From Bacteroidota bacterium (GTDB lineage: Bacteria > Bacteroidota > Bacteroidia > UKL13-3), in the NCBI GenBank assembly GCA_030680835.1, contig JAUXUD010000077.1, forward strand, positions 1-64,000: a stretch of DNA of 64,000 bases. Reading direction: 5' to 3'. The notes beneath the pieces were generated by a model. The model made no database searches. It worked only from the letters and a program-made list of their open reading frames with translations, and was not told where the DNA came from. Both the position numbers and the translations under genes were made by a program. Shown one piece after another: positions 49,303 to 58,832 of the stretch (position 1 is its first letter; each line of letters opens with the position of its first letter).

Positions 49303-49325
49303 TCCCGGTTTCAAAGCAAACTTCA

Positions 49326-50279
49326 TTAAATCAAATTAATAAGAATAGTTATTACCAGCACCAGATAAACCGGCCATAAAAATATAAACAAACCAAACGA
49401 AACCGAATCAAAAAACAAACCTGATTTTAGCATTCGTTTGGCTAATGAATTACAAAAGGAATAAAGCGGCCAAAATAATAATGTTTGCTTAATTAAGTTG
49501 TTGTTGGAAACAATTTGTGTAGCGCCGGGTTCATACAAACCTTTTACAATTTGCGGAGCATTTTTATATTTACCCACGAGTTGTTGTAAGTGTGCCCTGA
49601 AGCTCCAATGCATGGAAGTACCTTCAGCCATTTCCTTATTTATAAATGCAAGGTTGTGCAGTGCTTCATGTATTTTTTGGTTGAATTGTTTAACAAAAAC
49701 AGCTTCGCTATCTTTTTCGGTTATTTCACTTTCAAGTATAGGCTCGCCGATATTTATCAAAATGGTTTTACCTCCTCCCTGGTAATGTTCATAGGTTAAT
49801 CCAATAGGCAGTATCTGAAGTTTATTTGCAGGGGTATCACTTTTCCAAGCTTTCATAGCAATGCGCCCGGGTCCTTTTTTAAAGTCACGTAGTTCCCAGT
49901 TGTTCTCGCTCAAACCTTCCGGGAAAATGAGTACTACTTCTTTTTCCTCTAAAATAGCCTGACAAGAATCGAAAGTCTCTTTATTTTTATGAAGATTTTC
50001 TTTGCCTTCTGATAAACGATACACGGGCAACATGTGAAAAGCCTTTAAAAAAAAAGCAGCCTTTTTATTTTTAAAAACATCACCCCTTGCCAAAAAATGT
50101 GTGGGTCGGTTTAAATAAGTTGCCACCAAAACGGCATCTAAAAATGAATTGGGATGGTTTAATGCCAATAATACCGGTTTGTTTAAAGGCACATGCTCCA
50201 ATCCGCTTACCACAATTTTATGGTAGTAAAATTTACTGGTAAATAAGGTCAGGTATTTGCAAAATCCGTATAGGCTCAT
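49326..50279 (-). CDS. 1-acyl-sn-glycerol-3-phosphate acyltransferase family protein (PlsC domain)
   Basis: LLALNHPNSFLDAVLVA (HX4D-like) and LIFPEGLSENNWELRDFKKGPGRIA. Confidence 0.85.
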   Translation of the reverse strand: MSLYGFCKYLTLFTSKFYYHKIVVSGLEHVPLNKPVLLALNHPNSFLDAVLVATYLNRPTHFLARGDVFKNKKAAFFLKAFHMLPVYRLSEGKENLHKNKETFDSCQAILEEKEVVLIFPEGLSENNWELRDFKKGPGRIAMKAWKSDTPANKLQILPIGLTYEHYQGGGKTILINIGEPILESEITEKDSEAVFVKQFNQKIHEALHNLAFINKEMAEGTSMHWSFRAHLQQLVGKYKNAPQIVKGLYEPGATQIVSNNNLIKQTLLFWPLYSFCNSLAKRMLKSGLFFDSVSFGLFIFLWPVYLVLVITILINLI

Positions 50280-50367
50280 TGGTCACAATATTAATTTATC
50301 TGCCGGGAATATTACAGGTTCGCGCAGATTATCGCAGATTAAGTCGCAGATTTTCGCTGATTAAAAT

Positions 50368-50399
50368 CTCATACCTCATAACTCATACCTCATACCTCT
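50368..50399. repeat. Heptanucleotide tandem repeat CTCATAC/CTCATAA
   Basis: CTCATAC, CTCATAA, CTCATAC, CTCATAC, then CTCTT; preceded by CGCAGATT-type repeats at about 50322-50362. Confidence 0.85.
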
Positions 50400-50403
50400 T
50401 CTC

Positions 50404-50718
50404 CTACGCCTGGCCGGTAGGTCCGCCAAAATTCATTGGGAAGGGAGGCATTTGTTCGTTGATTACGATATCTCCGTGCAGGTCTTCAAATTTTGTTACA
50501 TTATCACCTAAGGCCATTAATAATCGCTTGGCATGATCGGGTGTTAAAACAATACGTGATTTAACCTTGGCCTTTGGTACCCCGGGCATAACCCTCACAA
50601 AGTCGATAACAAATTCTGATGTTGAATGTGTAATGATGGCTAAGTTTGAATAAATACCTTCAGCCATTTCTTCGCTTAATTCTATTTGTAACTGATTTTG
50701 ATTTTCGTTGTTTTCCAT
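50404..50718 (-). CDS. DUF3467 domain-containing protein
   Basis: QLQIELSEEMAEGIYSNLAIITHSTSEFVIDFVRVMPGVPKAKVKSRIVLTPDHAKRLL. Confidence 0.88.
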   Translation of the reverse strand: MENNENQNQLQIELSEEMAEGIYSNLAIITHSTSEFVIDFVRVMPGVPKAKVKSRIVLTPDHAKRLLMALGDNVTKFEDLHGDIVINEQMPPFPMNFGGPTGQA

Positions 50719-50757
50719 TTCTAAAATATTTAGGGCGAAAGTAGAGAAAAAATTTAC

Positions 50758-52200
50758 TTAAAGCTTAATACATACATTTTTCGATTCTGTGAAAAAGCGC
50801 AGAGCTTCCCAGCCTCCTTCGCGGCCAACACCACTTTGTTTCATTCCGCCAAAAGGAGTTCGCAAATCACGCAGGAGCCAGCAGTTGACCCAAACAAGGC
50901 CACTTTTTACATTTGCTGCAACACGGTGGGCTTTGCTTAAATTTTCGGTCCATAGGGTTGTAGCCAAACCATAGGTAGTACTGTTAGCCATCATGAGTGC
51001 TTCTTCTTCGTTATCAAAGGGCTGAAGGGTTACAACCGGACCAAAAATTTCTTCCTGGTTGGTTCGGCAATTATAGCTCAGACCTTCAATTACAGTAGGT
51101 TCAATAAAATAACCTCCTGCGCATCTCCCTTCAGGCGAAAAGGCTTTTCCACCTGTTAAAATGGTTCCGCCTTCTTGTTTTGCAAGTTCAACATAACTTA
51201 GTACTTTATCAAAGTGCATTTTACTGGCAATGGCACCTACTTTGGTTTCATTCAATAAAGGGTCACCCACTTTAAGCTTTTTTACCTCCTTAACAAATGC
51301 ATCTTTAAACTTGTCATAAATGCTGCGTTCAATTAACAAGCGTGAACCACATAAACAAATTTCACCCTGATTGGTAAAACTTGCCCTGACACTTTCTGTT
51401 ACCGCTTTTTCAAAATCGCAATCTGCAAAAACAATGTTTGGATTTTTACCCCCAAGTTCCAATGATAATTTTTTAAACATAGGAGCTGCAATGCGCGCAA
51501 TTTCAGCACCTGTTTTGGTTCCACCGGTAAAAGAAATTGCTGTTATTTTTTCATGTGCAACCAGAGCTGAACCTACTTTAGGTCCCAGGCCATGCACAAT
51601 ATTCAAAACGCCTTTGGGCAGGCCTGCTTCCATGCACAATTCACTAAATAAGAAAGCCGTCATGGGAGTGATTTCAGATGGCTTGGCTACCACGCAATTT
51701 CCTGCGGCCAGAGCAGGAGCTATTTTCCAGGTAAACAAATATAAAGGCAGGTTCCATGGACTGATACAGCCGACTACTCCAATTGGGGTGCGCAAGGTAT
51801 AGTTAAGGGCATGTGTTCCCATGGAATGGGCTTCACTTGCAAAATGTTCAATGGCTGTAGCAAAAAAATGGATATTGGCCTGAGCTCTTGGAATCTCTCC
51901 ATTTTTAGCAAGCCACAAAGGTTTCCCCTGATCTATACTTTCGGCCAGCGATAATTTGTCAATATTTTTTTCAATTAAATTTGCAATCTTCAGCATAATT
52001 TTACTTCTGCCGTTTATATTCATATTGCTCCAACCCTCAAATGCAGCTTCGGCAGCCTGGTACGCCAATTCTATATCCCGTTCATCACTGTCGGCGCAAA
52101 TACTGTATACTTCACCGGTTGAGGGATCAATATTATCGATGTATTGTTTTGAAACAGGTTCTGTTAATGCTCCATTTATATAATTTAAAATTTTTTGCAT
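50758..52200 (-). CDS. Aldehyde dehydrogenase family protein
   Basis: SLELGGKNPNIVFADCDF, NQGEICLCGSRLLIE, EEIFGPVVT. ATG at 52200. Confidence 0.9.
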   Translation of the reverse strand: MQKILNYINGALTEPVSKQYIDNIDPSTGEVYSICADSDERDIELAYQAAEAAFEGWSNMNINGRSKIMLKIANLIEKNIDKLSLAESIDQGKPLWLAKNGEIPRAQANIHFFATAIEHFASEAHSMGTHALNYTLRTPIGVVGCISPWNLPLYLFTWKIAPALAAGNCVVAKPSEITPMTAFLFSELCMEAGLPKGVLNIVHGLGPKVGSALVAHEKITAISFTGGTKTGAEIARIAAPMFKKLSLELGGKNPNIVFADCDFEKAVTESVRASFTNQGEICLCGSRLLIERSIYDKFKDAFVKEVKKLKVGDPLLNETKVGAIASKMHFDKVLSYVELAKQEGGTILTGGKAFSPEGRCAGGYFIEPTVIEGLSYNCRTNQEEIFGPVVTLQPFDNEEEALMMANSTTYGLATTLWTENLSKAHRVAANVKSGLVWVNCWLLRDLRTPFGGMKQSGVGREGGWEALRFFTESKNVCIKL

Positions 52201-52268
52201 AGTGCTATTTTGGTTCAAACCTAATGATAATGGCCTAACAAAAAAAATGAAACGGTGGTATATCCATG

Positions 52269-52332
52269 GTCATATATACGTTTCCGGTAGGGACAGGTCG
52301 CGACCTGTCCCTACCGGAAACGTATATATGAC
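52269..52332. repeat. 64-bp perfect palindrome without spacer
   Basis: GTCATATATACGTTTCCGGTAGGGACAGGTCG followed by its exact reverse complement; centre between 52300 and 52301. Confidence 0.97.
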
Positions 52333-52405
52333 GCACGAATGACAATTACAGTTTTTTAATTAAACCAATTCCCAATACCTTTATCAAACCATAAATTTAT
52401 TTACC

Positions 52406-54121
52406 ATGGAAAAAATACTACGCCGCGATTTTCTTGAACAAACTGCTAAAAGCTTGTTGGCCGAAAGGGAAACTGCACCTGTTTATCCTTATACAGATCC
52501 ATCCAACAAAACGCTTCCTGTTAATCTACGAAAAACGTCAACAGGTATAAGTCAATACGTGGGAGTCTGGACCGATGCAGAAAGAATACATCTGTTACAT
52601 AGAACCTTGTTTGGTGTTTCAAAAGCGGATATGGAATTTTTTAAAACGCTCAGCATGACGGAAACTGTGGATTATTTACTAACGGTTCCAACCACTCCAC
52701 CCAGTCCGCCGCTAAACCATTATAGCATCAATACCAATCAACCCGATGCAGAGGTGCCTTACGGACAAACATGGGTAAATGCTGCAGTTAATCCGAATAT
52801 AGAAGGAGCTCGCAGGCAATCATTAAAATATTGGTGGACCGGTTTAATGCTGAACCAGGAGCGAAACATCAGGGAAAAAATGACGCTGTTCTGGCACAAC
52901 CATTTTGCAACAGAAGGAAATACCATTCAGGATTCGCGTTTTATGTATAAGCACCATGCCCTTTTAAGAAGCATGAGTTTGGGAAATTTTAAAGAGCTTG
53001 TAAAACAAATTACTGTTGATCCGGCAATGCTGGTTTATTTAAATGGCGAATCAAATACCAAAACGGCACCTGATGAAAATTATGGCAGGGAATTACAGGA
53101 GTTATTTACGGTAGGCAAGGATCTTCCGAATCATTATACTGAAGATGATGTAAAAGCAGCAGCGCGTGTTTTAACGGGATGGAGAAACAACCGAACCGGG
53201 ATTAGTTCTTTTTTTGATTCATCAAAACATGATATTACGAATAAAACTTTTTCTTCGTTTTATAACAATACCATTATTACCGGAAGAACCGGAGTAAATG
53301 CAGGTATGGATGAGTTGAATGATTTGCTCACCATGATATTTGCCCAACAGGAAGTAGCTAAATATATAGTCAGGAAACTATATAGATATTTTGTATATTA
53401 TGTAATTGATGCATCGGTTGAAACCAATGTAATTGTGCCTTTGGCAGCTATTTTCAGAAACAACAATTATGATATCAAACCGGTATTAAACACACTTTTA
53501 AAGAGTGAACATTTTTTTGATACGCTAAACAGGGGTTGTATCATTAAACAACCTATCGACCATGTTGTGGGTTTGGCCCGTCAGATGAATCTGGTGTTTC
53601 CGGGGGCAGGCAATACCCAGCAGCAATATGGGCATTGGCAACTGGTACAAAATTATGCCCTGTTAATTGGTCAGGATATTGGAGATCCACCAAATGTTGC
53701 AGGCTGGCCGGCCTATTATGAAAATCCGCAGTACCATGAAATCTGGATCAACTCCGATTCATTGCCAAAAAGAAATCAGTTGTGCGACCTGCTTATTTAT
53801 GTGGGTTATAACCGGTTTGGGTTCAAAATAATTTTTGATTGTCTGGCATTTGCATCTCAATTTACAACACCTGGTAATCCCAATGTGTTAATAGATCAGA
53901 TCGTCGCTTTGTTTTATTCGGTTTCCATATCCTCCACATCAAAAACAACATTAAAAAATTCTTTCCTGCTCTCGGGTCAAACCTCAGACCAATACTGGAC
54001 GGATGCCTGGAATGCCTATATAGCCGCACCCACCAATACAACTGCTAAGAATACGGTAAACACAAGATTGCAGGGTTTACTTAAATACTTGATGGGGCAG
54101 GCCGAGTACCAATTGTGTTAA
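52406..54121 (+). CDS. DUF1800 domain-containing protein
   Basis: HLLHRTLFGVSKADMEFF, MTLFWHNHFATE, ENYGRELQELFTVGKD..YTEDDVKAAARVLTGW. Confidence 0.9.
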   Translation: MEKILRRDFLEQTAKSLLAERETAPVYPYTDPSNKTLPVNLRKTSTGISQYVGVWTDAERIHLLHRTLFGVSKADMEFFKTLSMTETVDYLLTVPTTPPSPPLNHYSINTNQPDAEVPYGQTWVNAAVNPNIEGARRQSLKYWWTGLMLNQERNIREKMTLFWHNHFATEGNTIQDSRFMYKHHALLRSMSLGNFKELVKQITVDPAMLVYLNGESNTKTAPDENYGRELQELFTVGKDLPNHYTEDDVKAAARVLTGWRNNRTGISSFFDSSKHDITNKTFSSFYNNTIITGRTGVNAGMDELNDLLTMIFAQQEVAKYIVRKLYRYFVYYVIDASVETNVIVPLAAIFRNNNYDIKPVLNTLLKSEHFFDTLNRGCIIKQPIDHVVGLARQMNLVFPGAGNTQQQYGHWQLVQNYALLIGQDIGDPPNVAGWPAYYENPQYHEIWINSDSLPKRNQLCDLLIYVGYNRFGFKIIFDCLAFASQFTTPGNPNVLIDQIVALFYSVSISSTSKTTLKNSFLLSGQTSDQYWTDAWNAYIAAPTNTTAKNTVNTRLQGLLKYLMGQAEYQLC

Positions 54122-54139
54122 CTTTTAACAACATTCATT

Positions 54140-55717
54140 ATGAACAGAAAAGAATTTATAGGAAACAGTATAAAAGCAGGTTTTTTACCTGTAATGCTTG
54201 GTGGATTTTCGGTAAAAACATTTGCCGATTCTCCCTTGGTGGCATTTTTAAATAAAGCCGGAAACGAAGACCGGGTACTTGTTTTGATTCAGTTAAACGG
54301 GGGTAATGATGGTTTAAATACTGTAATTCCTTTGGATCAATACAGTAAATTATATACTGCCCGGCAAAATATAATTATTGCTGAATCGAAAGTATTAAGT
54401 ATAACAGGAACTACCGCAACCGGCTTACATCCGGCACTTGCAGAAATGCGCAATTTATATAATAATGGCAAGGTTGGTATTATCCAAAGTGTGGGTTATC
54501 CGAATCCCGATTTTTCACATTTTCGTTCAACAGATATTTGGCTTACAGCAAGCGACAGCGACAAATATGTTGATACCGGCTGGATGGGCAGGTATCTGGA
54601 TACAAAGTTTCCGGGCTTTCCCTCGGGATATCCCAATGCAACATACCCCGACCCGCCGGCCATTCAGATAGGAGCTATGGTGTCCCCATCCTTTCAGGGC
54701 AATGCAGCGAGCCTGGGGATGAGTATTACTGATCCAACCTCTTTTTACCAGTTTGTGAGCGGTACGGTAGATCCGGCTCCTGCAACCCCTGCCGGACATG
54801 AGCTTACTTTTTTAAGACTTGTTGCCCAGCAAACTGAGCAGTATTCGGGAAGCATTAAAACGGCTGCAACGGCTGCAACGAACCTATCCACATTATATCC
54901 GGCAACAGGCACAAATACCCTGGCCGATCAGCTTAAAATTGTTGCCCGTTTAATTGCAGGCGGATTAAAAACCAGAGTTTATATGGTAAGTCTGGGTGGC
55001 TTTGATAACCATAGTGCACAGGTAGTTTCAGGTGCAACGGATACAGGCACACATGCTACTTTATTGCAAAAAATATCTGTAGCAGTAAACGCTTTTCAAA
55101 ATGACCTTGAGTTGTTAAATATAGATAACCGGGTTTTGGGAATGACGTTCTCTGAATTTGGGAGAAGAATTAAATCAAACGATAGTTTAGGAACCGATCA
55201 TGGAGCAGCAGCCCCATTGTTTATTTTTGGCAAAAAAGTAAACGGTGGATTATATGGTCCGAACCCAACAATACCAACCGGTGCCAGTGGAGGAGATAAT
55301 ATACCGATGGGTTACGATTTCAGGGCGATTTATGCAACCCTGTTAAAAGATTGGTTTGAAGTAAGCGATACCGATCTGAGCGGCATTATGTTAAAGCAAT
55401 TTACAACCCTGCCTTTTGTAAATTCAGGTACAACAGGCATACAATCTGCTTTTGGAAATGGAATGGGTACGCTTGATAATTATCCCAATCCTGCCAGCAC
55501 ACACACAACCATTCGGTTCACAAGTAATGGAGCGCATGTTAAAATTAAACTTTTTGACAATACCGGAAAAGAAATAATGGAACTTGTTGACGGAACTTAT
55601 TCAAGCGGGACTCACGAATTACTGATAAATACAGAAAGTTTTAAAAATGGAATGTATTATTATCAGTTGCAAAATGGCAATTTTCAAAAGACCCGTACTC
55701 TGGTGATTAACAGATAA
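54140..55717 (+). CDS. DUF1501 domain-containing protein with T9SS type A sorting domain
   Basis: VLIQLNGGNDGLNTVIPLD, SEFGRRIKSNDSLGTDHGAAAPLFIFG, C-terminal NYPNPASTHTTIRFTS...KTRTLVINR. Confidence 0.9.
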   Translation: MNRKEFIGNSIKAGFLPVMLGGFSVKTFADSPLVAFLNKAGNEDRVLVLIQLNGGNDGLNTVIPLDQYSKLYTARQNIIIAESKVLSITGTTATGLHPALAEMRNLYNNGKVGIIQSVGYPNPDFSHFRSTDIWLTASDSDKYVDTGWMGRYLDTKFPGFPSGYPNATYPDPPAIQIGAMVSPSFQGNAASLGMSITDPTSFYQFVSGTVDPAPATPAGHELTFLRLVAQQTEQYSGSIKTAATAATNLSTLYPATGTNTLADQLKIVARLIAGGLKTRVYMVSLGGFDNHSAQVVSGATDTGTHATLLQKISVAVNAFQNDLELLNIDNRVLGMTFSEFGRRIKSNDSLGTDHGAAAPLFIFGKKVNGGLYGPNPTIPTGASGGDNIPMGYDFRAIYATLLKDWFEVSDTDLSGIMLKQFTTLPFVNSGTTGIQSAFGNGMGTLDNYPNPASTHTTIRFTSNGAHVKIKLFDNTGKEIMELVDGTYSSGTHELLINTESFKNGMYYYQLQNGNFQKTRTLVINR

Positions 55718-55808
55718 TGACTTTAAAGGGTTGATAACGGCGACTTTTAATTAACCTTATTGTATTATTTATTGAGTGGGGTATTGCAGGAATTTACGAT
55801 TGTTTCTA

Positions 55809-56561
55809 CTATTTTTCTTCCCAGATTTCAAAGGATCTGTCGGCCTGAAGGTGCAGCATTTCCAATCCATTTTTGGTGTGTGCTCCCTGTCTGACCGAAG
55901 CCTTTAAAAAAGTTGACATCGCAGGCTTATAAATTAAATCGTAACAATAGTGGGAAACTCCAATGCCTTCGAAAGGAATGGGTAAAATAACCTCTTCAAT
56001 GGGGAACATACCTACTGCGGTACAATTAATTAAAAGCAAATGTGATTGTATGATTTCAACAGTAAGATCTTCATAATTAATCAAATCCGGATGGTCGGTA
56101 TTTCTGCCTGCCTGAATAAATGGAATGTTTAGTTTGTTTAAAATATAACATACCGCTTTGGATGCACCTCCGGTACCAAAAACCAATGCTTCAAAGTTTT
56201 TTAAATGGGGTTTGATAAAATTCAAAAGAGATATTTCGAAACCATAAACATCTGTATTGTACCCAACAAGAATTATATTGTCATTTTCCCTTTTAACTTG
56301 CACACAATTAACAGCTTCAACCACTTCTGCACTCCGGTCTAACTTGTCTAAGTAAGGTATAATCTTCTGTTTATAAGGAAGTGTGATATTAAACCCGCAA
56401 AGTTCGGGATGACTTTGTACGAAATCAGGCAGTTGAGAAATATCCTCTAACGGAAAATTTTCATAACTGTAGGGTAGAGACTGCAGTTTGAATTTTTGTT
56501 TAAAATATTCTTTCGAAAAACTATTATTTAAGGGGTAGCCTATCAGACCAAATAACTTCAT
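55809..56561 (-). CDS. aroE: Shikimate dehydrogenase
   Basis: LIGYPLNNSFSKEYF, FNITLPYKQKIIPYLDKLD, VFGTGGASKAVCYIL. Confidence 0.93.
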   Translation of the reverse strand: MKLFGLIGYPLNNSFSKEYFKQKFKLQSLPYSYENFPLEDISQLPDFVQSHPELCGFNITLPYKQKIIPYLDKLDRSAEVVEAVNCVQVKRENDNIILVGYNTDVYGFEISLLNFIKPHLKNFEALVFGTGGASKAVCYILNKLNIPFIQAGRNTDHPDLINYEDLTVEIIQSHLLLINCTAVGMFPIEEVILPIPFEGIGVSHYCYDLIYKPAMSTFLKASVRQGAHTKNGLEMLHLQADRSFEIWEEK

Positions 56562-56671
56562 TTTTATTTTGAATTGCGTTTCAAAGGTATATTTTTTTTT
56601 GATTTAAAGTTATTTTGCAAATCTTTATTTTTTCTTGCCAACATTAAATATAGGTTAACAAAATCAAATCA

Positions 56672-57304
56672 TTAGCGCAATTGAATATTTTTAATTTTTT
56701 GAATTTTTGCAAATTCTTTATTCAACTTAGCTATGTATTTTAAAAGTTCTTCTCTTCCCGTTTTGTCAAGCGATGAGGTTTTAAAAATTGTGGGTAATTC
56801 TTCCCAGCTTTCCATGAGTTTATTACAGAAATTATCAATATTGGCTTCCGATTCAGTGGGTTTTATTTTGTCTAACTTGGTAAAAACAATACAAAACGGA
56901 ATGGCCTTTTCACCCAGGAATGTAATAAAATCCAGATCACTTTTTTGGGGTTCGATTCTTGAATCTATTAATACAAACAGGCAAACCATCATTTCCCTTT
57001 TTTGCAGGTATGCCAATAGTGTCTTTTCCCATTCTGCGCGCAAAACCTTTGAGCGTCTGGCATATCCATATCCCGGCAAATCAACAATATACCAATCGTC
57101 GTTAACCAGAAAAAAGTTCATACTGATGGTTTTTCCCGGAGTGTTGGAAGTACGGGCGAGTTCTTTTTTCTGAACCAGCATATTAATCAGTGACGATTTG
57201 CCCACATTGCTTCTTCCGATAAACGCATATTCAGGCATTTCCTGCATTGGGCAATCTTTTAGTGCGTTGGCACTTGTTTTGTATTCTGCTGATTTGATAT
57301 CCAT
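56672..57304 (-). CDS. engB: Ribosome biogenesis GTP-binding protein YihA/EngB
   Basis: YAFIGRSNVGKSSLINML, TPGKTISMNFF, DLPGYGYARRS. ATG at 57304. Confidence 0.93.
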   Translation of the reverse strand: MDIKSAEYKTSANALKDCPMQEMPEYAFIGRSNVGKSSLINMLVQKKELARTSNTPGKTISMNFFLVNDDWYIVDLPGYGYARRSKVLRAEWEKTLLAYLQKREMMVCLFVLIDSRIEPQKSDLDFITFLGEKAIPFCIVFTKLDKIKPTESEANIDNFCNKLMESWEELPTIFKTSSLDKTGREELLKYIAKLNKEFAKIQKIKNIQLR

Positions 57305-57429
57305 GCCGCGAAGATAATGGTATTTTTGTAATCGAACTGACATCCGCTCGAACTGACATCCATTCAAACAGTCATCTAACACGCGATTGCGGTTTACTAT
57401 TTCAAAGCAGTATATTCGCGGCCATAACA

Positions 57430-58155
57430 ATGAAAGAAGTAAAACCCGATTATACCTCTGAGCTTAGCAAAAAGCAACAGGTTGAGGACATGTTTAACAG
57501 TATTGCACCGCGTTACGATTTTTTGAATCGGTTTTTATCTATGGGCATTGATAAGGGATGGCGTAAAAAGGCCATTAATAATTTAATTCCGGTTGAACCT
57601 AAACTGATACTGGATGTGGCAACCGGAACTGCAGATCTGGCCATTGAAGCCATGCGTTTAAAGCCTGAAAAAATCATTGGAATAGATATTGCCGAACAGA
57701 TGCTGGTTTGTGGCAGGGAAAAGATTGCTGCCCGGGGATGGTCGGAACAAATCAGCTTAACCAGGGCCGATAGTGAGCAATTGCCCTTTGATGACAATAT
57801 GTTTGATGCCATTACCGTTGGGTTTGGTGTGAGAAACTTTCAACATCTGGAAATAGGACTGGCAGAAATGTACCGGGTATTAAAACCCGGAGGAAGACTG
57901 GTTGTTCTTGAGTTTTCGAAACCTACAGGATTCCCTTATAAGCAGATTTATAATACTTACTTTACATATATATTGCCCTTATGGGGAAACCTGGTAAGTA
58001 AAAGCAAAAATGCCTATACCTATTTGCCCGAAAGCGTGAAACACTTCCCCGAAGGAGCTGAATTTGCAGGATATTTGAAAAATGCCGGTTATAAAGGTAT
58101 TATTGTGAAACCATTAACATTTGGAACTTGCTCCCTGTATATTGCCGACAAATAA
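57430..58155 (+). CDS. ubiE: Demethylmenaquinone/ubiquinone C-methyltransferase
   Basis: MFNSIAPRYDFLNRFLSMGIDKGWRKKAI; FGVRNFQHLEIGLAEMYRVLKPGGRLVVLEFSKP. Confidence 0.93.
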   Translation: MKEVKPDYTSELSKKQQVEDMFNSIAPRYDFLNRFLSMGIDKGWRKKAINNLIPVEPKLILDVATGTADLAIEAMRLKPEKIIGIDIAEQMLVCGREKIAARGWSEQISLTRADSEQLPFDDNMFDAITVGFGVRNFQHLEIGLAEMYRVLKPGGRLVVLEFSKPTGFPYKQIYNTYFTYILPLWGNLVSKSKNAYTYLPESVKHFPEGAEFAGYLKNAGYKGIIVKPLTFGTCSLYIADK

Positions 58156-58823
58156 TTATTTTTTGCTTCGTTATAATTAACGCGGCATCATTGCGGGCGC
58201 AAATCAACCTTCCCCAATATGACGAAAAAAGGCTGCATTTTGGTTTTACCCTGGCAACCAATTCGGGCCGCTTGTATATTGACGGCAAAACCAGTTATTT
58301 CCCGAATGATACCCTCCGAAATGTTTTGGTTAAATCGTTTCCGGGTATTGGTTTAGGTGCAATTACCAACTTACGCATAGGTCATTACCTGGATTTAAGA
58401 CTGATGGCACCGGTAATCTCTTTTGTACAAAGAAATCTGGTATATACATTCGATCTTTCACAAAAAGAGGTAAAGGTTGAATCGGCTTATTGTGATGTTT
58501 CGCTATTGCTTAAATACAAATCAGAACGCCGCAAAAATACCCGGATCTACGTAATTGGTGGTGCCCGAATGAGTTATGATTTCGCATCAACCATAAATAA
58601 AAACAGGGGAATTCAAAATCCCATCGTTTCTATTGCTCCTTTATCTTATGGTTATGAATTTGGTTTTGGAATTGATATGTATTTCGAATATTTTAAGTTT
58701 GCTCCCGAATTAAAAGTTTGTAATACCTACGGGAATGCCATGTATCGCGATGGATTTATATTTACAAATGCCATTCAAAGCATAGCTCCCCAACTGATTC
58801 AGTTTTCCCTTCATTTTGAATAA
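58128..58823 (+). CDS. porT: T9SS outer-membrane protein PorT family
   Basis: INLPQYDEKRLHFGFTLATNSGRLYI start and beta-barrel pattern; located directly after ubiE, as commonly seen for porT. Confidence 0.72.
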   Translation: MLPVYCRQIIIFCFVIINAASLRAQINLPQYDEKRLHFGFTLATNSGRLYIDGKTSYFPNDTLRNVLVKSFPGIGLGAITNLRIGHYLDLRLMAPVISFVQRNLVYTFDLSQKEVKVESAYCDVSLLLKYKSERRKNTRIYVIGGARMSYDFASTINKNRGIQNPIVSIAPLSYGYEFGFGIDMYFEYFKFAPELKVCNTYGNAMYRDGFIFTNAIQSIAPQLIQFSLHFE

Positions 58824-58832
58824 GCAGCCTTC

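Noticed and set aside
51371-51802. 143-aa antisense ORF in aldehyde dehydrogenase
   Set aside because: Opposite a strongly conserved ALDH; no start context or family support.
56733-57173. 146-aa antisense ORF inside engB
   Set aside because: Shadow ORF opposite conserved GTPase motifs.
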